Origin: Actinostola sp. cb2023
Taxonomy: Eukaryota; Cnidaria; Anthozoa; Actiniaria; Actinostolidae
Assembly (NCBI GenBank): GCA_033675265.1
Contig: JAUJYZ010001570.1
Coordinates: forward strand, 37,926 to 101,925
Reading direction: 5' to 3'
Length of the DNA: 64,000 nt
The notes beneath the pieces were generated by a model. That model saw nothing but the letters and a program-made list of their open reading frames with translations, was not told where the DNA came from and did no database searches. Position 1 is the first letter of the stretch; each line of letters opens with the position of its first letter. The position numbers were made by a program, and so were the translations under genes. Positions 1-10,949 of the stretch are shown piece after piece.

Positions 1-227
1 GAGGCTAAGCCTGAGCAAACGCGTCTTTTGTCAAGGAGTAGTACGAGTACAGCGGTGCGTAAACAACTCGAAACTGGAGTATTGCTATGTAAATACTGAA
101 TTTCTTTCGAACTCATGGAAACTGTTGAGTACCATGTTTATTTAGATCTAGCAGTTTGTATGCAGTTAAAATTCATTTTTATTGACAATGAAACAAAACA
201 ACATTTTTTCTTGTATTTTGACAACAG

Positions 228-617
228 TATGGAGGTGTTTCTCGCTGGATCAGCATCAACCAAAACGCACGGTCACTCCACTCTCTTATAGCTGACGGTC
301 GCTACAGGCCAACGCATGTGGGACGTGAGCGCTGGAGATCTCTCATTGGAGGCGCCTCCTCTCTTCAGCCATACTGTAACAGAGAAGGATTCAACACTCA
401 AGCTGAAAATCCACCAGCTGCCAAAGCCAGGATTGGTTTGATCGCTAACGATCGTGATTCTCCGGTCTGTAGATCATGTGACTCGTTCATTGGGTTTGGA
501 ACTTCGTATCCTGCCAATGGCCAGATGAACTCCAATTCCTGTGGAAATGAAGCCATCTTCAACGCTGACAGGGGAACGAAGCATAACAAAGCCTTTGGAT
601 ATATCCTGGTCCAATAA
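228..617 (+). CDS. Fibrinogen-like (skeletal organic matrix protein 5-like) protein, last exon
   Basis: This is the terminal coding exon of a secreted fibrinogen-related protein. It opens after a TTTTGACAACAG acceptor, in the same frame and with the same start as the second copy, and runs 129 codons to TAA at 615-617. Visible motifs are RWISINQNARSLHSLIADG, then GRERWRSLIGG, a CNREGFN block, ARIGLIAND, SFIGFGT, SCGNEA and a C-terminal GYILVQ. These fit cnidarian proteins often annotated as 'uncharacterized skeletal organic matrix protein 5-like', a name recalled rather than searched. No function beyond an extracellular role can be read. The upstream exons, with the signal peptide and the GPWTMVMK core, lie before the window. 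Unlike the second copy, this exon is unbroken. Confidence 0.75.
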   Translation, partial: YGGVSRWISINQNARSLHSLIADGRYRPTHVGRERWRSLIGGASSLQPYCNREGFNTQAENPPAAKARIGLIANDRDSPVCRSCDSFIGFGTSYPANGQMNSNSCGNEAIFNADRGTKHNKAFGYILVQ

Positions 618-1572
618 TCCCTCATCGATCACACTGGGTACCAACGGAAATATGAAATAAATTAGCTTTAGTCTTGTAAAAGGAGGTCAAATCTCCAGGA
701 AGAGTACATGCGCAAATTACAGGAAACAGTCTCCACATCAAATCGCACCTTTTCGTAGTTTCCCAGAATTCTTCAGGATCCCGCGCGCAAGCGAGGTCGA
801 TTCCGTCAGGGAACAAAAGGGCTCTTGCTCGCTACCATTTTTTAAGCTCAAGGGACCATTTTCCCGCCATAACAACATCGCTCCACAAATCCTTGATTTG
901 TTCTGATTTATTTAGTTTTTCTCCAACATTTTCCCTACTTATCGCGTTGTAAGACTAATCGAGTATCTCTAAGAACAGTGACCCGAAGATATTTAGGGAT
1001 ATAGTGGTCATGTTTCGGAGCTACGCTGCTCTGAAAAGTCGGTCCGAAAATCGACGTAAAATGGAAAAATTAGCTTAATTTGTAGTGTAGTGAAATTTTG
1101 AAAAAATCAGGCGATAGACCAAATCATTTTTACCCTCAATATAAATTAAGGAAACATTTTTTTTTTGCAACGCGAATTAAAACGATCGGAAAGCTCTTTA
1201 TACAATGATCATAAACGATAATACGTCTACGGTCTCTAATCAACTAGGAAAAACTATCTTGATTTTATCTCGTAATAAACCATGTTGTACTCTAAAGTAT
1301 ACTTTACCGATACTAGTTTCGTTTTCTAGCGAATCTCAAATGTTTTACCCCTTGACCTCGCATTCAAGCTAGGAACCCGAAGGAATTATGGGTAACCGCG
1401 GTACGTAAGGTTTCACATTTAGGAAGCGCGCCATGTACTTTTGCTTAACGTGTAGCTTGAAAGCAACATTAAAGTAGTGAAGCATTCAAATGACTTGTTT
1501 CGTTGTGTTCAGTCGAGTCGTACAGCCGATGGATAAGAAGTTACGTAAACATGGTAAATTGATGTTTGGTCA

Positions 1573-1629
1573 AGGGAGAAGGGGAGGGAAGGGGAGGGAA
1601 GGGGAGGGAAGGGGAGGGAAGGGGAGGGA
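1573..1629. repeat. GGGGAGGGAA minisatellite (copy 1)
   Basis: About five copies of a 10-bp G-rich unit. It occupies the position of the much longer GGGAA tract of duplicate copy 2 (7455-7784), so the two arrays diverged in unit sequence and length after the duplication. Confidence 0.9.
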
Positions 1630-1910
1630 TGGCTTAAGAGCTGGTATCTTTTAGGGTATGAAACTAGCTTAGAACAACAAAAATCAAAGCTACAGATCTT
1701 TTGATTACGGCTTCTTGATAAGCACAGATCAAGCAAGAAGAATAAGTGTCACGTGGTTTAATTACTCGGGCTACCTGTGGCAGGCCCGAAAGTCACAAAT
1801 GTGAAAATTTACCCAGATATCCTTTGCAAGCTTTCATGCAGCGTTTGATTTGATTGGTGAGTTCGAAAGCATTGGCCAAGCTTGAGCTGTATTGCGTAAG
1901 CATTTGGGAT

Positions 1911-3167
1911 AAAGACTTACGAATTTAGTTTTCGAAGGGATATGGGCTACAATTGTCTAGGTTTCGGTACGCAAGTCAAACACACAAACAACTGTATCCG
2001 ATTACTCATGAGTGTATTTACGTACTGGTTAATATTAGGTGCGCTCGTATATATTAAATGTGTCATTTTTCAATAAACAGTCATATTTTCACAAATCTTC
2101 AATGTCATGAAATAAAAATTTCAGAGTTTATTTAGTAAAGGTAGTATATGATTTTAACTTACTCGTTGGCAAAATCTGACGCAATGATGACGTCATAATA
2201 AAAAGTTGCAATTGTGGTGAAATTTGAATTTAAACACAAGCATAAAACAAAGTATATATTTCGAAATAGAGTAACATCTTGTGCATGTCGTGCAATTTTC
2301 ATAATGTTACGATTATTAGAACTTGAGTTATAAAGGATTTAGTTTTTTGATCATCCGAAAAAGAAAATCGCAGTTTGCAAGTACAGAAATCATTAAAATC
2401 ACAGTAATGATATTTATTATTGTCATAGAAGTGTATCAAGTCTACAAAATGCTGGATTTTTCTGTTCATTAACTTTATTAGAGATATTTAAAATAACTGT
2501 GACGTCATAATGACGTTTCAACCTTTTTTATTAATTAAAAAAAATTATTTGAACTTACTTACACTCAAAAAATCAAAAATCAAAAAACATACGATTTTCC
2601 ACATATAAAAGTTCTTTCAACACGTACAGCTTGGCGCTAAAATGTTTTCAAACCAAAAAGTAGTTTGAAGAAGTTTGTTTTACCCCATGGTTTTGTATGA
2701 ATTATTTCCCGCCAAATTTTCCAGGGAAAAAATATCAAGTTAAAATATTCATAACTTTAGCTTCCCTCGTCCAATTTCAAAACGGTTTTCGATTTTAGTG
2801 TTGTTATCAAGAGAAGAACAAACTAATATCAGTTTTGGGATTTTCATAAAAATTCAATCTGATCATTTTTGGGGTCATTTATGCCCACCGTGATATCCGT
2901 CGTGTGGCATAACATATAACTGGCAAAGTGACTCGCATAGTGAATGACCGGTTTGCCGTATTTTTTAACTCGCTCGCTCCGTGTCAATATTGCTTGGATT
3001 TTATTGTGCTTAGCACAAATTCAACTATTCTGCTTTTGGACGGTGTATTCAAAATTATCAGTGTAAGCCGCGTTTGTGAATGCCAGCCGATATTGAAACG
3101 ACACTATTTTCACTAAAAGTGCTGCCAAGCGTTATTCCCTCGTACGATTTTTTTTAAACTTCGTGAA
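1911..3167. other. AT-rich intergenic stretch, no gene seen
   Basis: No convincing exon, splice pair or RNA gene. The sequence is AT-rich, with CRE-like TGACGTCA words near 2190 and 2500. The weak frame at 2928-3116 matches no family I recognise. Transposon debris is likely but no terminal repeats could be paired. Confidence 0.5.
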
Positions 3168-3874
3168 ACTACCACTACCACTACCACTACCACTACCACT
3201 ACCACTACCTACACTACCACTACCACTACCACTACCACTACCACTACCACTACCACTACCACTACCACTACCACTACCACTACCACTACCACTACCACTA
3301 CCACTACCACTACCACTACCACTACCACTACCACTACCACTACCACTACCACTACCACTACCACTACCACTACCACTACCACCACTACCACTACCACTAC
3401 CACTACCACTGCCACTACCACTACCACTGCCACTGCCACTGCCACTGCCACTACCACTGCCACTGCCACTGCCACTGCCACTGCCACTGCCACTGCCACT
3501 GCCACTGCCACTGCCACTGCCACTGCCACACACTGCCACTGCCACTGCCACTGCCACTGCCACTGCCACTGCCACTGCCACTGCCACTGCCACTGCCACT
3601 GCCACCACTGCCACTGCCACTGCCACTGCCACTGCCACTGCCACTGCCACTGCCACTGCCACTGCCACTGCCACTGCCACTGCCACTGCCACTGCCACTG
3701 CCACTGCCACTGCCACTGCACTGCCACTGCCACTGCCACTGCCACTGCCACTGCCACTGCCACTGCCACTGCCACTGCCACTGCCACTGCCACTGCCACT
3801 GCCACTGCCACTGCCACTGCCACTGCCACTGCCACTGCCACTGCCACTGCCACTGCCACTGCCACTGCCACTGC
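3168..3874. repeat. Compound hexanucleotide satellite (CCACTA)n-(CCACTG)n
   Basis: About 118 nearly uninterrupted 6-bp units. The left part is CCACTA; from about 3410 it becomes CCACTG, with a short interleaved zone and a few single-unit slips (CCACCACTG, CACACTG, CTGCACTG). A 6-bp period keeps several frames open on both strands (Leu-Pro, Thr-Ala, Ser-Gly, Ala-Val, Gln-Trp dipeptides), but these are artefacts. The tract ends 38 bp before the splice acceptor of the next exon, so it is intronic or 5' flanking to the damaged fibrinogen-like gene. Confidence 0.97.
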
Positions 3875-4259
3875 ATGCTGCTAATATTGAAATTATTTTC
3901 CTTTTGTCACAGGCAACTTTCACTCTTGTACGGACATCGAAAACAAAGCAAAGTATTTCACTTGTATCCCCACGAGTAAGGCGTATACCCTGATGGTTGG
4001 AGGACGCAAATTCCAGGCATATTGTTATTTTAGATACATTCGAGGCTGCGGAGCGGGTCCTTGGACAATGGTCATGAAATTGAACGGCAACAGCGTAAGA
4101 CATTTTGTTTTTTGATTCTGAATAATTCTAAACTATTCATGCAGTTGATGTCTTTTATACTGCTGCCGCAGCGCATTCAAAATTGTTCGCATTCAAAATT
4201 GTTCGCAAGCGCTGGAACACATTGGACACTTAAATAAACAGGTTTTTTTTTTTCAACTA

Positions 4260-5000
4260 GGACGTGATCTGAGTAACTATTTAAGACCAAGACACAGTTT
4301 GATTCGAATTTTATTTCTGGCATACATGCCATTCAAGCTGTTACCATAATGCAGTTCGGTCTTGTAACGACGTATAACCAATTGCTTATGGACTGATGTC
4401 CTTGACAACCTTTTTTGAAATAGGTGTATACGGATTGGATCGGTCCACACGAGGCCGTATTCACAGCGTATATTCATAAAAATCCACTCACCTGGAGAGC
4501 GTATTCAAATGTTGTGGATTCATCGACCGTATTCACCGGATATATGTGGATGGTAGACCAATCCGCAACGAAACGGTTGCGGATTCAAAAAATATCTGGA
4601 TACGCGTGTACGTGCACGTGGACGGGGCCTAGTGTCGCGAAACTTTGATGACGCGAAAATTTCATGAGTCCAATTATGTGAATTATTGAAATCAAAAAAA
4701 CAGGAATTCAGTCACAATCACTATTAAACTTTATTCTGAAGCATTTTCTTCGTCCTCATCAAACTCATACCTTGCATGTTTGTAGCCGTAATATCGTGTT
4801 TTTGTTCCTGTTGTTGGCTGTTTTTTTTTACACGGTATAATAAAGAGATGCAGTCTATTGACACGATGCCACCCTAAATTATCTTTAATAATTTTTTTTC
4901 TGAAATCGCGAAATATTCGATGAAATCGCGAAATTAAAGTGAGTTCAGAGAATTAATTTAATTTTTTCGTAAAATCGCGAAATTAAATTTCTTTCTTTAG
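4260..5000 (-). mobile_element. Decayed DNA-transposon remnants in the intron
   Basis: The intron between exons a and b holds repeated GCGAAA/TCGCGAAATTAA words near 4640-4670 and 4905-4990, like those of the palindromic element at 56882-57373. On the minus strand, a frame ending at 4731 encodes ARYEFDEDEENASE and a stop, an acidic tail reminiscent of pogo-type transposases. No catalytic region was found, so this is only a suspected relic. Confidence 0.3.
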
Positions 5001-5242
5001 AGGGTTTTCCACTGGAGTTCATCCTACTGGTCTAACAAGAACGAGTACAATCCCATCGGTGGAATAAGTGGTTTTGACAATCAAGAAACAAAGTTAAGAA
5101 GCTACTGGGGAACACCATTCAGTAGGATTTGTCTTGGAATGAAGGTAAGCTCGCAAAAATGCTCCCAATAGAATCTATTGTATTATTCGTCGTTCTCAAA
5201 GAGTGCCGCTACAAGAGCTTGATATAGTGGTGGGGTATTCTG

Positions 5243-5493
5243 CAATACTCCAGTTTCGAGTTGTTTAGACACCGCTGTAATCCTTGACAAAAGACGCATT
5301 TGCTCAGGCTTAGCCTCAATTCAGTGTAAATTATGCACAAATACCGACGAGAACGCGAAAAAATGTTGACATTCAACAATAGAAACCATTTTTAATTCAA
5401 CGGGTTATTCTCTGGATTGAGGCTAAGCCTGAGCAAACGCGTCTTTTGTCAAGGAGTACAGCGGTGCGTAAACAACTCGAAACTGGAGTATTG
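5243..5493. mobile_element. Palindromic MITE (inverted repeat, about 80-bp arms)
   Basis: The left arm starts CAATACTCCAGTTTCGAG and the right arm ends CTCGAAACTGGAGTATTG. The inner arm ends are CTCAGGCTTAGCCTCAAT and ATTGAGGCTAAGCCTGAG, around a loop of about 95 bp (5321-5416). It lies in the intron before the last exon of the damaged fibrinogen-like gene. The right arm is also at 1-86, upstream of copy 1, so the insertion predates the segmental duplication. Confidence 0.9.
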
Positions 5494-6634
5494 TTATATG
5501 CAAATACTGAACTTCTTTTGTGGCGGGGTATTCTGGCGGGGTATTCTGCAATTTAGCAAAAATTTCCGTTCGAACTCGATGGAACTGTTGAGTACCATGT
5601 TTATTTAGATCTAGCAGTTTGTATGCAGTTAAATTTCATTTTTATTGCCAATGAAACAAAAAAAACTTTTTTTCTTGTATTTTGACAACAGTATGGAGGT
5701 GCGACTCGCTGGATCGTCATCAACCAAAGCGCACGGTCACTCCACTCTCTTATAGCTGACGGTCGCTACAGGCCAACGAATGTGGGACGTGAGATCTCTC
5801 ATCGGAAGTGCCTCCTCTCTTCAGCCATTATGTAACAGAGAAGGATTCAACGTTCAAGCTGAAAATCCACCAGCTGCCAAAGCCAGGATTGGTTTGATCG
5901 CTAACGATCGTGATTCTCCGGTCTGTAGATCATGTGACTCGTTCATTGGGTTTGGAACTTCGTATCCTGCCGATGCCCAGATGGACTCCAATTCCTGTGG
6001 AAATGAAGCCATCTTTAACGCTGACAGGGGAACGAAGCATAACAAAGCCTTTGGATATATCCTGGTCCAATAATCCCTCTCATCGATCACACAGGGTACC
6101 CAACGGAAATATGAAGTAAATTAGCATTAACCTGATAGTCTTGTAAAAGGAGGTCAAATCTCCAGTAAAAGTACATGCGTAAATTACAGGAAACATCTCC
6201 ACATCAAATCGCACCTTTTTGTAGTTTCCCAGAATTCTTCAGGATCCCGCGCGCAAGCGAGGTCGATCCCGTCAGGGGACAAAAGTCATTTATAGTAAAC
6301 ATTGCTGCAGTGAGCTCTGCCTTACTCGCTACCATAATACATGATGATATCCGCAGGTTTGACTACAGAACCTGTGAGAACGAATAAGTTCGCATCTTGG
6401 CTGTTAAGTGTATTATTTTAGCTTTGATCCAGGATCATTTTCCCGCCATAACAACATCGCTCCACAAATCCTTGATTTGTTCTGATTTATTTAGTTTTTC
6501 TCCAACATTTTCCCTACTTATCGCGTTGTAAGACTAATCGAGTATCTCTAAGAACAGTGACCCGAAGATATTTAGGGATATAGTGGTCATGTTTCGGAGC
6601 TACGCTGCTCTGAAAAGTCGGTCCGAAAATCGAC

Positions 6635-7332
6635 TCAAGTACGTTAAGGCCTGGGATAGACGAGAAAACGATGCTAAACTATTATATTTTGCTGTTCGCA
6701 CAAATTTTGCTCGAAATTCACGAAACTTCGCACAGCTGCATAACTTCACGGGTTTCAACTTTTAAGATGATAAGATAGATGATAAAGTGATCACGTGACC
6801 TCTTACGTCACTCCTGTGTCCCTCGAAACTTTGAATTAAAATGGGGTGATGGGTATTTTATGTATGAAAGAAGTTATGCCACTTTTTCGTTTGTCTAGGG
6901 GAGAGGTATAACAATCTGCCCTCACACCTGAACAACTAATGCTCATTGAGGAGATATTCGCATCAATATGATTGACCCTCCAGGTCACGTGACCTATTTT
7001 GTAAAATATATCCTTAATGCACATTAGTTGTTCAGGTGTGAAGGCAGATTCTTATACCTGTCACAAAGACAAACGAAAAAGTGGTATAACTTTTTCCATA
7101 CATAAAATACCTATCACCCCATTTTAATTCAAAATTCCGAGGGAGACATGAGTGACGTAAGAGGTCACGTGATCACTTTATCACGATATTACTATCTCAA
7201 AAGTTGAAACTCCTAAAGTTATTCAGATGTGTGAAGTTTCTTGCATTTCGAGCACAATCTGTGCGAACAGCAAAATAAAATAGATTTAGCCTCGCTTTCA
7301 TGTCCATTCCAGGCCTTTACGTACTTGAGGAC
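6635..7332. mobile_element. Long-palindrome MITE inserted in duplicate copy 2
   Basis: The ends are CTCAAGTACGTTAAGGCC and GGCCTTTACGTACTTGAG, and most of the element can fold back on itself. Inside, the arms share AGTGATCACGTGACC, CCATTTTAATTCAAA and CACTTTTTCGTTTGTC. Copy 1 keeps the empty site at 1046-1062, AAAATCGACGTAAAATG. In copy 2 the element sits between AAAATCGA and GACGTAAAATG, which gives an apparent 2-bp GA duplication. There is no coding capacity, so it is non-autonomous. Confidence 0.9.
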
Positions 7333-7454
7333 GTAAAATGGAAAAATTAGTTTAATTTGTAGTGTAGTGAAATTTTGAAAAATATCAGTCAAATCATTTT
7401 TACCCTCAATAAATCAAGGAAACCTTTTGTTTTGCGACGCGAATTAAAACGATC

Positions 7455-7784
7455 GGAAAGGAAGGGAAGGGAAGGGAAGGAAAGGGAAGGGAAGGGAAGG
7501 GAAGGGAAGGGGGAAGGGAAGGGAGGGAAGGGAAGGGAAGGGAAGGGAAAAGGGAAGGGAAGGGAAGGGAAGGGAAAAGGGAAGGGAAGGGGGAAGGGAA
7601 GGGAAGGGAAGGGAAGGGAAGGGAAGGGAAGGGAAGGGAAGGGAAGGGAAGGAAGGGAAGGGAAGGGAAGGGAAGGGAAGGGAAGGGAAGGGAAAGGGAA
7701 GGGAAGGGAAGGGAAGGGAAGGGAAGGGGAAGGGAAAGGGAAGGGAAGGGAAGGGAAGGGAAGGGAAGGGAAGGGAAGGGAAGG
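7455..7784. repeat. (GGGAA)n pentanucleotide microsatellite
   Basis: About 330 bp of GGGAA units with occasional GGGGAA, GGAAA and GGGAAAA slips. It is purine-only on the + strand and so could form triplex (H-DNA) structures. The Gly/Lys/Glu/Arg and Ser/Leu/Pro/Phe open frames through it are artefacts. Confidence 0.97.
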
Positions 7785-8054
7785 CTTAAAGAGCTGGTAT
7801 CTTTTAGGGTATGAAACGAGCTTGGAACAACAAAAGTCAAAGCTACAGATCTTTTGATTACGGCTTCTTGATAAATAAGTGTTACGTGTTGTTTTTTTCC
7901 CGGAATAATTACTCGGGCTACCTGTGGCAGGCCCGAGTCACAAATGTGAAAAATTACCCAGATATCCTTTGCAAGCTTTCATGCAGCGTTTGATTTGATT
8001 GGTGAGTTCGAAAGCATTGGCCAAGCTTGAGCTGTATTGCGTAAGCATTTGGGA

Positions 8055-8220
8055 TGATAAATAGAGGATATTACATGGGCGCGAGGAGATACGGAATTTA
8101 TCTTCGAGTGTTGAGAAATATCTCTCACGAGTGAGCGCAGCGAATATTCAACACGAGAAGATAATTTCCGTATCTCCAAGCGGCCATGTAATTTACTTTT
8201 TATCATATAACAATCAGTGG
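8055..8220. mobile_element. Palindromic MITE, family shared with 16612-16827
   Basis: The arms read GATAAATAGAGGATATTACATG and, in reverse, CCATGTAATTTACTTTTTATC. The inner parts share GAGATACGGAATTTATCTTC and AAGATAATTTCCGTATCTC. It starts exactly where the homology between the two segmental copies ends. The same element occurs in the opposite orientation near 16.7 kb. Confidence 0.85.
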
Positions 8221-8773
8221 TAGAAAACACAGATTTTCTCTTTTTAATTTTACAGAAAAACACTCTGCACAGATCTAAAAATAATAAAGTTTCGATAATA
8301 CCCAAAGTTTACAGGAACTTAGTCAGTTCATTGATGTACATAAAACCTTCCAAAACGGTTTTAATGAGTATTGACAGGATAGTAATATTGAAAAATGATT
8401 CAAAAAGTGCTATAAAAAGACTATAACTAACAGAGAGAGTTCACTGTTCTTGGCTGCTCTCACTGCTGCTCTCTAAAACTCTGATTCTTTTGAAATTTCT
8501 TGTGTTGGTTTCTGTCTCGCTGCGTTTATTTGGAGAGTTAAGTTGTTGAAACTTGACGTGAATGTTAAATGTTCCGCCAGTAAACAGCTCCAGAAAATAA
8601 AGAGCCAATATTTGTTGGATAAAACTCCTCTTTAGTAGTTGAAGTAGAGCTGCATTGATATTCTTCTAGCTTCCGCTACAGGCGGCCGAGGATTGTGGCG
8701 CCAGTTCTGTCGAGTTTTTTCGCCTCACTAAATGACAAGATATTTGATATTTGCTGCATCTGTCGATCCATCT

Positions 8774-8875
8774 GATAAGTAAGAGTTAGTTACCGAGAAC
8801 GGAGGCATTAAGCTATATATAGCTTAATGTATATAGCTTAATGCCGACGTGCGAGGTAACTAACTCTTACTTATC
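8774..8875. repeat. Inverted repeat/hairpin with nested palindrome
   Basis: GATAAGTAAGAGTTAGTTACC pairs with GGTAACTAACTCTTACTTATC. The loop itself contains GGCATTAAGCTATATATAGC and repeated ATATAGCTTAATGCC. It immediately precedes the 91-bp tandem array and its right arm overlaps the first unit. Confidence 0.85.
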
Positions 8876-9370
8876 TATATACCGCAGTGTGTGTGTGTTC
8901 GGTTTACATATTACATAGAGAAAGTGAGAGCTTGCTTAGCTATCGTGAGGAGTAGCAATAATTATCTATATACCGCAGTGTGTGTGTGTTCGGTTTACAT
9001 ATTACATAGAGAAAGGGAGAGCTTGCTTAGCTATCGTGAGGAGTAGCAATGATTATCTATATACCGCAGTGTGTATGTGTTCGGTTTACATATTGTATCG
9101 AGAAAGGGAGAACTTGCTTAGCTATCGTGAGGAGTAGCAATGATTATCTATATACCGCAGTGTGTGTGTGTTCGGCTTACATATTGTATAGAGAAAGGGA
9201 GAACTTGCTTAGCTATCGTGAGGAGTAGCAATGATTATCTATATACCGTGGTGTGTGTGTGTGTTCGGTTTACATATTGTATAGAGAAAGGGAGAACTTG
9301 CTTAGCTATCGTGAGGAGTAGCAATGATTATCTATATACCGTGGTGTGTGTGTGTGTTCGGTTTACATAA
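8868..9370. repeat. 91-bp minisatellite, about 5.5 copies
   Basis: The units begin TTATCTATATACCG, contain a short GT microsatellite, GTTCGG(T/C)TTACATATT and GCTTAGCTATCGTGAGGAG. ACCG anchors recur at 8881, 8972, 9063, 9154, 9245 and 9338, a period of 91 bp with a 2-bp GT expansion in the later copies. The frame open on the + strand across it is repeat-derived. Confidence 0.95.
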
Positions 9371-10008
9371 ACGAAACGCGCCGAAAATTAAGATCACTGA
9401 GTAAGTCCAAGGTTGTCAGATCCTTGTAAGATATAGCTACAAATATCTCTCTGTTATTCCCTCAAAGAAGACCAGAAACCTGGATTGTGAGCGCGATGCA
9501 GCTTTGAAACCGCTCGGTTTGCACAACTAATAACTCATGCATGATTCAAATTATCACATGGAATCTCATTACCCTGCTCATCTTTTTCACGACCATATTC
9601 GCGCAGCTTTTACTGTCGTACACAATTGTAGAGATTCCTTCCAACCCTGTCAGTTTATAGAGCAAAACACACTTACCTCGTATGCGTTTGTTGTTTGGTT
9701 CGATGATTTCCTCTTGTTATTTTTTATGGTCAAAACATTATTCTAGCAACGCTAATCCTTGGATCAACTGGTATGCATTTGCCATGCCATTGTTATCGTG
9801 ATGCCAACGATGATTTCACATGTTCGCACCTAATTATCAATTGTTGTGACAATACTATTCAGCTGAACGCCAGCTCTGGTGTGAGATAGCACTGATTTGT
9901 TGTAGGTGAAAATGTGCTGCTCTATACAATGGTATTCCCTCCTCCTCCTCTCACAATGCGACCATGAATCCCGTGCTTTGTCACCCATAATTATAATTCA
10001 GAACTGGA
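9371..10008. other. Intergenic, upstream of the lectin gene
   Basis: No gene is supported. The short open frame at 9537-9746 shows no recognisable domain. This is the likely distal promoter region of the secreted lectin gene. Confidence 0.5.
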
Positions 10009-10016
10009 TATAAATA
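10009..10016 (+). promoter_or_regulatory. TATA box of the lectin gene
   Basis: TATAAATA lies about 30 bp before TTCACTC (A at 10040), an initiator-like start. The inferred non-coding first exon runs to 10091 (ending CAGTCAGAG before GTAGGT). It is joined through an 836-bp intron to an acceptor TTTTCTCAG at 10927, 22 bp before the ATG. A strong TATA box suits a highly or tissue-specifically expressed secreted protein; that last point is inference. Confidence 0.6.
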
Positions 10017-10949
10017 CGGCGCCTTGCTAGCTATCGTTCACTCGTATTCTCCGACCAGCAAGTTCAGTCGCTGTTCTGCTTCCAGTCAGAGGTAGGTGAA
10101 GTGTTTAGAACAACTTGAGGGCGAGTTTTGCAGTACTCGATGAGTTGTCCGTTTTGCCCCGCGCAGATAAGTCTGGCCACTTTCGTTTCATCCTGAGATG
10201 TTTTCACTAGTTTTTTAAGTCCTTCTTTTAAATGCGTTCAGCGCAATTGGAGAACTGTATGTTTTCCCTTTTGATTCAACTCTAGTATTCTTTGGACTAC
10301 TAAAACAGCTCGTATGTTTGTAAACGTTGTTACTCTCAAATCTTGACTGATGCACAGAATAGAACAGCAGCTACTAAATGCTTTGTCAAATGTTTTTGGT
10401 TTTCCAACGCGTCAAACTATTGAGTGCATGCTAGATAGCACGATGCATGGTGTCGTTTCTTTCTTTAGTTTCTAAAACACTACCGATAGGATAACAACGG
10501 AGAAATATAGCTCTCACTCGGTGCAGCGTGTGTTGTGATATTCAGTTCATTTTCGACCGCTGCAGAATCAAGCACGTGTCAAAAATTCATTCTTGTTTCC
10601 AAAGACTTCGAGAATTGTGGCTGTAAACATGGGACAATTTTAACGACAATTTTTCGCGCAAAGTCGGCGATGCGCGTCAAGTCTACATTATTTAACATGG
10701 AGTGCAGGATGATATCAAGCTCCAATCTTCATTGTGGAAACATGTTCGCGGTTTTTGAATGGTGTTCGACGAGGTGTCGATGCTTGAGTAACACATGAAA
10801 AAATCGTCGTTAAAAATCGTCCCGTGTAATATCACCTAGAGTATAGTTTACAAGAATGACTCGAGTTACCATTGAATTTTCAAACCTTCTGTCGTCAACT
10901 AACTTGTTGCTCGCCTTGTTTTCTCAGTTTAATAGTTTCTCATAAAGTC

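Larger units (their letters stand above)
1..1910 (+). repeat. Segmental duplication, copy 1 (pairs with 5418-8055)
   Basis: This stretch matches 5418-8055 base for base over long blocks. It holds the right arm of a palindromic element (1-86), the fibrinogen-like last exon, the 3' flank, a GGGA-rich minisatellite and the tail ending GCATTTGGGAT. Copy 1 lacks the roughly 700-bp palindromic insertion of copy 2 and has about 380 extra bases (about 1194-1572) just before the G-rich tract. The homology stops at 1910; in copy 2 a palindromic element starts at the same point. The window begins inside this copy, so its upstream exons are not visible. Confidence 0.9.
3913..6073 (+). pseudogene. Fibrinogen-like (skeletal organic matrix protein 5-like) gene, copy 2, frameshifted
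   Basis: Three exons can be joined. Exon a (3913-4094, after TTTTGTCACAG, before GTAAGA) encodes NFHSCTDIENKAKYF and the core CGAGPWTMVMKLNGN. Exon b (5001-5144, after CTTTCTTTAG, before GTAAGC) encodes FHWSSSYWSNKNEYNPIGG and CLGMK. Exon c (5692-6073) continues with RWIVINQSARSLHSLIADG. In exon c the 8 bases found in copy 1 between two GAG triplets are missing at about 5793, so the frame shifts and stops at TAA 5833-5835. The original frame resumes undamaged to 6073, with about 80 C-terminal residues still well conserved. No signal-peptide exon was found upstream. It could be a young pseudogene, a truncated but expressed gene, or an assembly error. Confidence 0.75.
5418..8055 (+). repeat. 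Segmental duplication, copy 2 (pairs with 1-1910)
   Basis: This carries the same order of blocks as copy 1: palindrome arm, last exon of the fibrinogen-like gene, 3' flank, G-rich tract, tail. It has a roughly 700-bp palindromic insertion (6635-7332), a longer 3' flank around 6287-6430 and an expanded GGGAA array. Orientation is the same, so this is a tandem duplication with a period of about 5.4 kb. Confidence 0.9.

Noticed and set aside
3132..4103. Long open frames (276-323 codons) of Ser-Gly, Leu-Pro, Ala-Val or Gln-Trp dipeptides on both strands
   Set aside because: They are produced by the CCACTA/CCACTG hexanucleotide; no start context, splice structure or unique sequence supports a protein.
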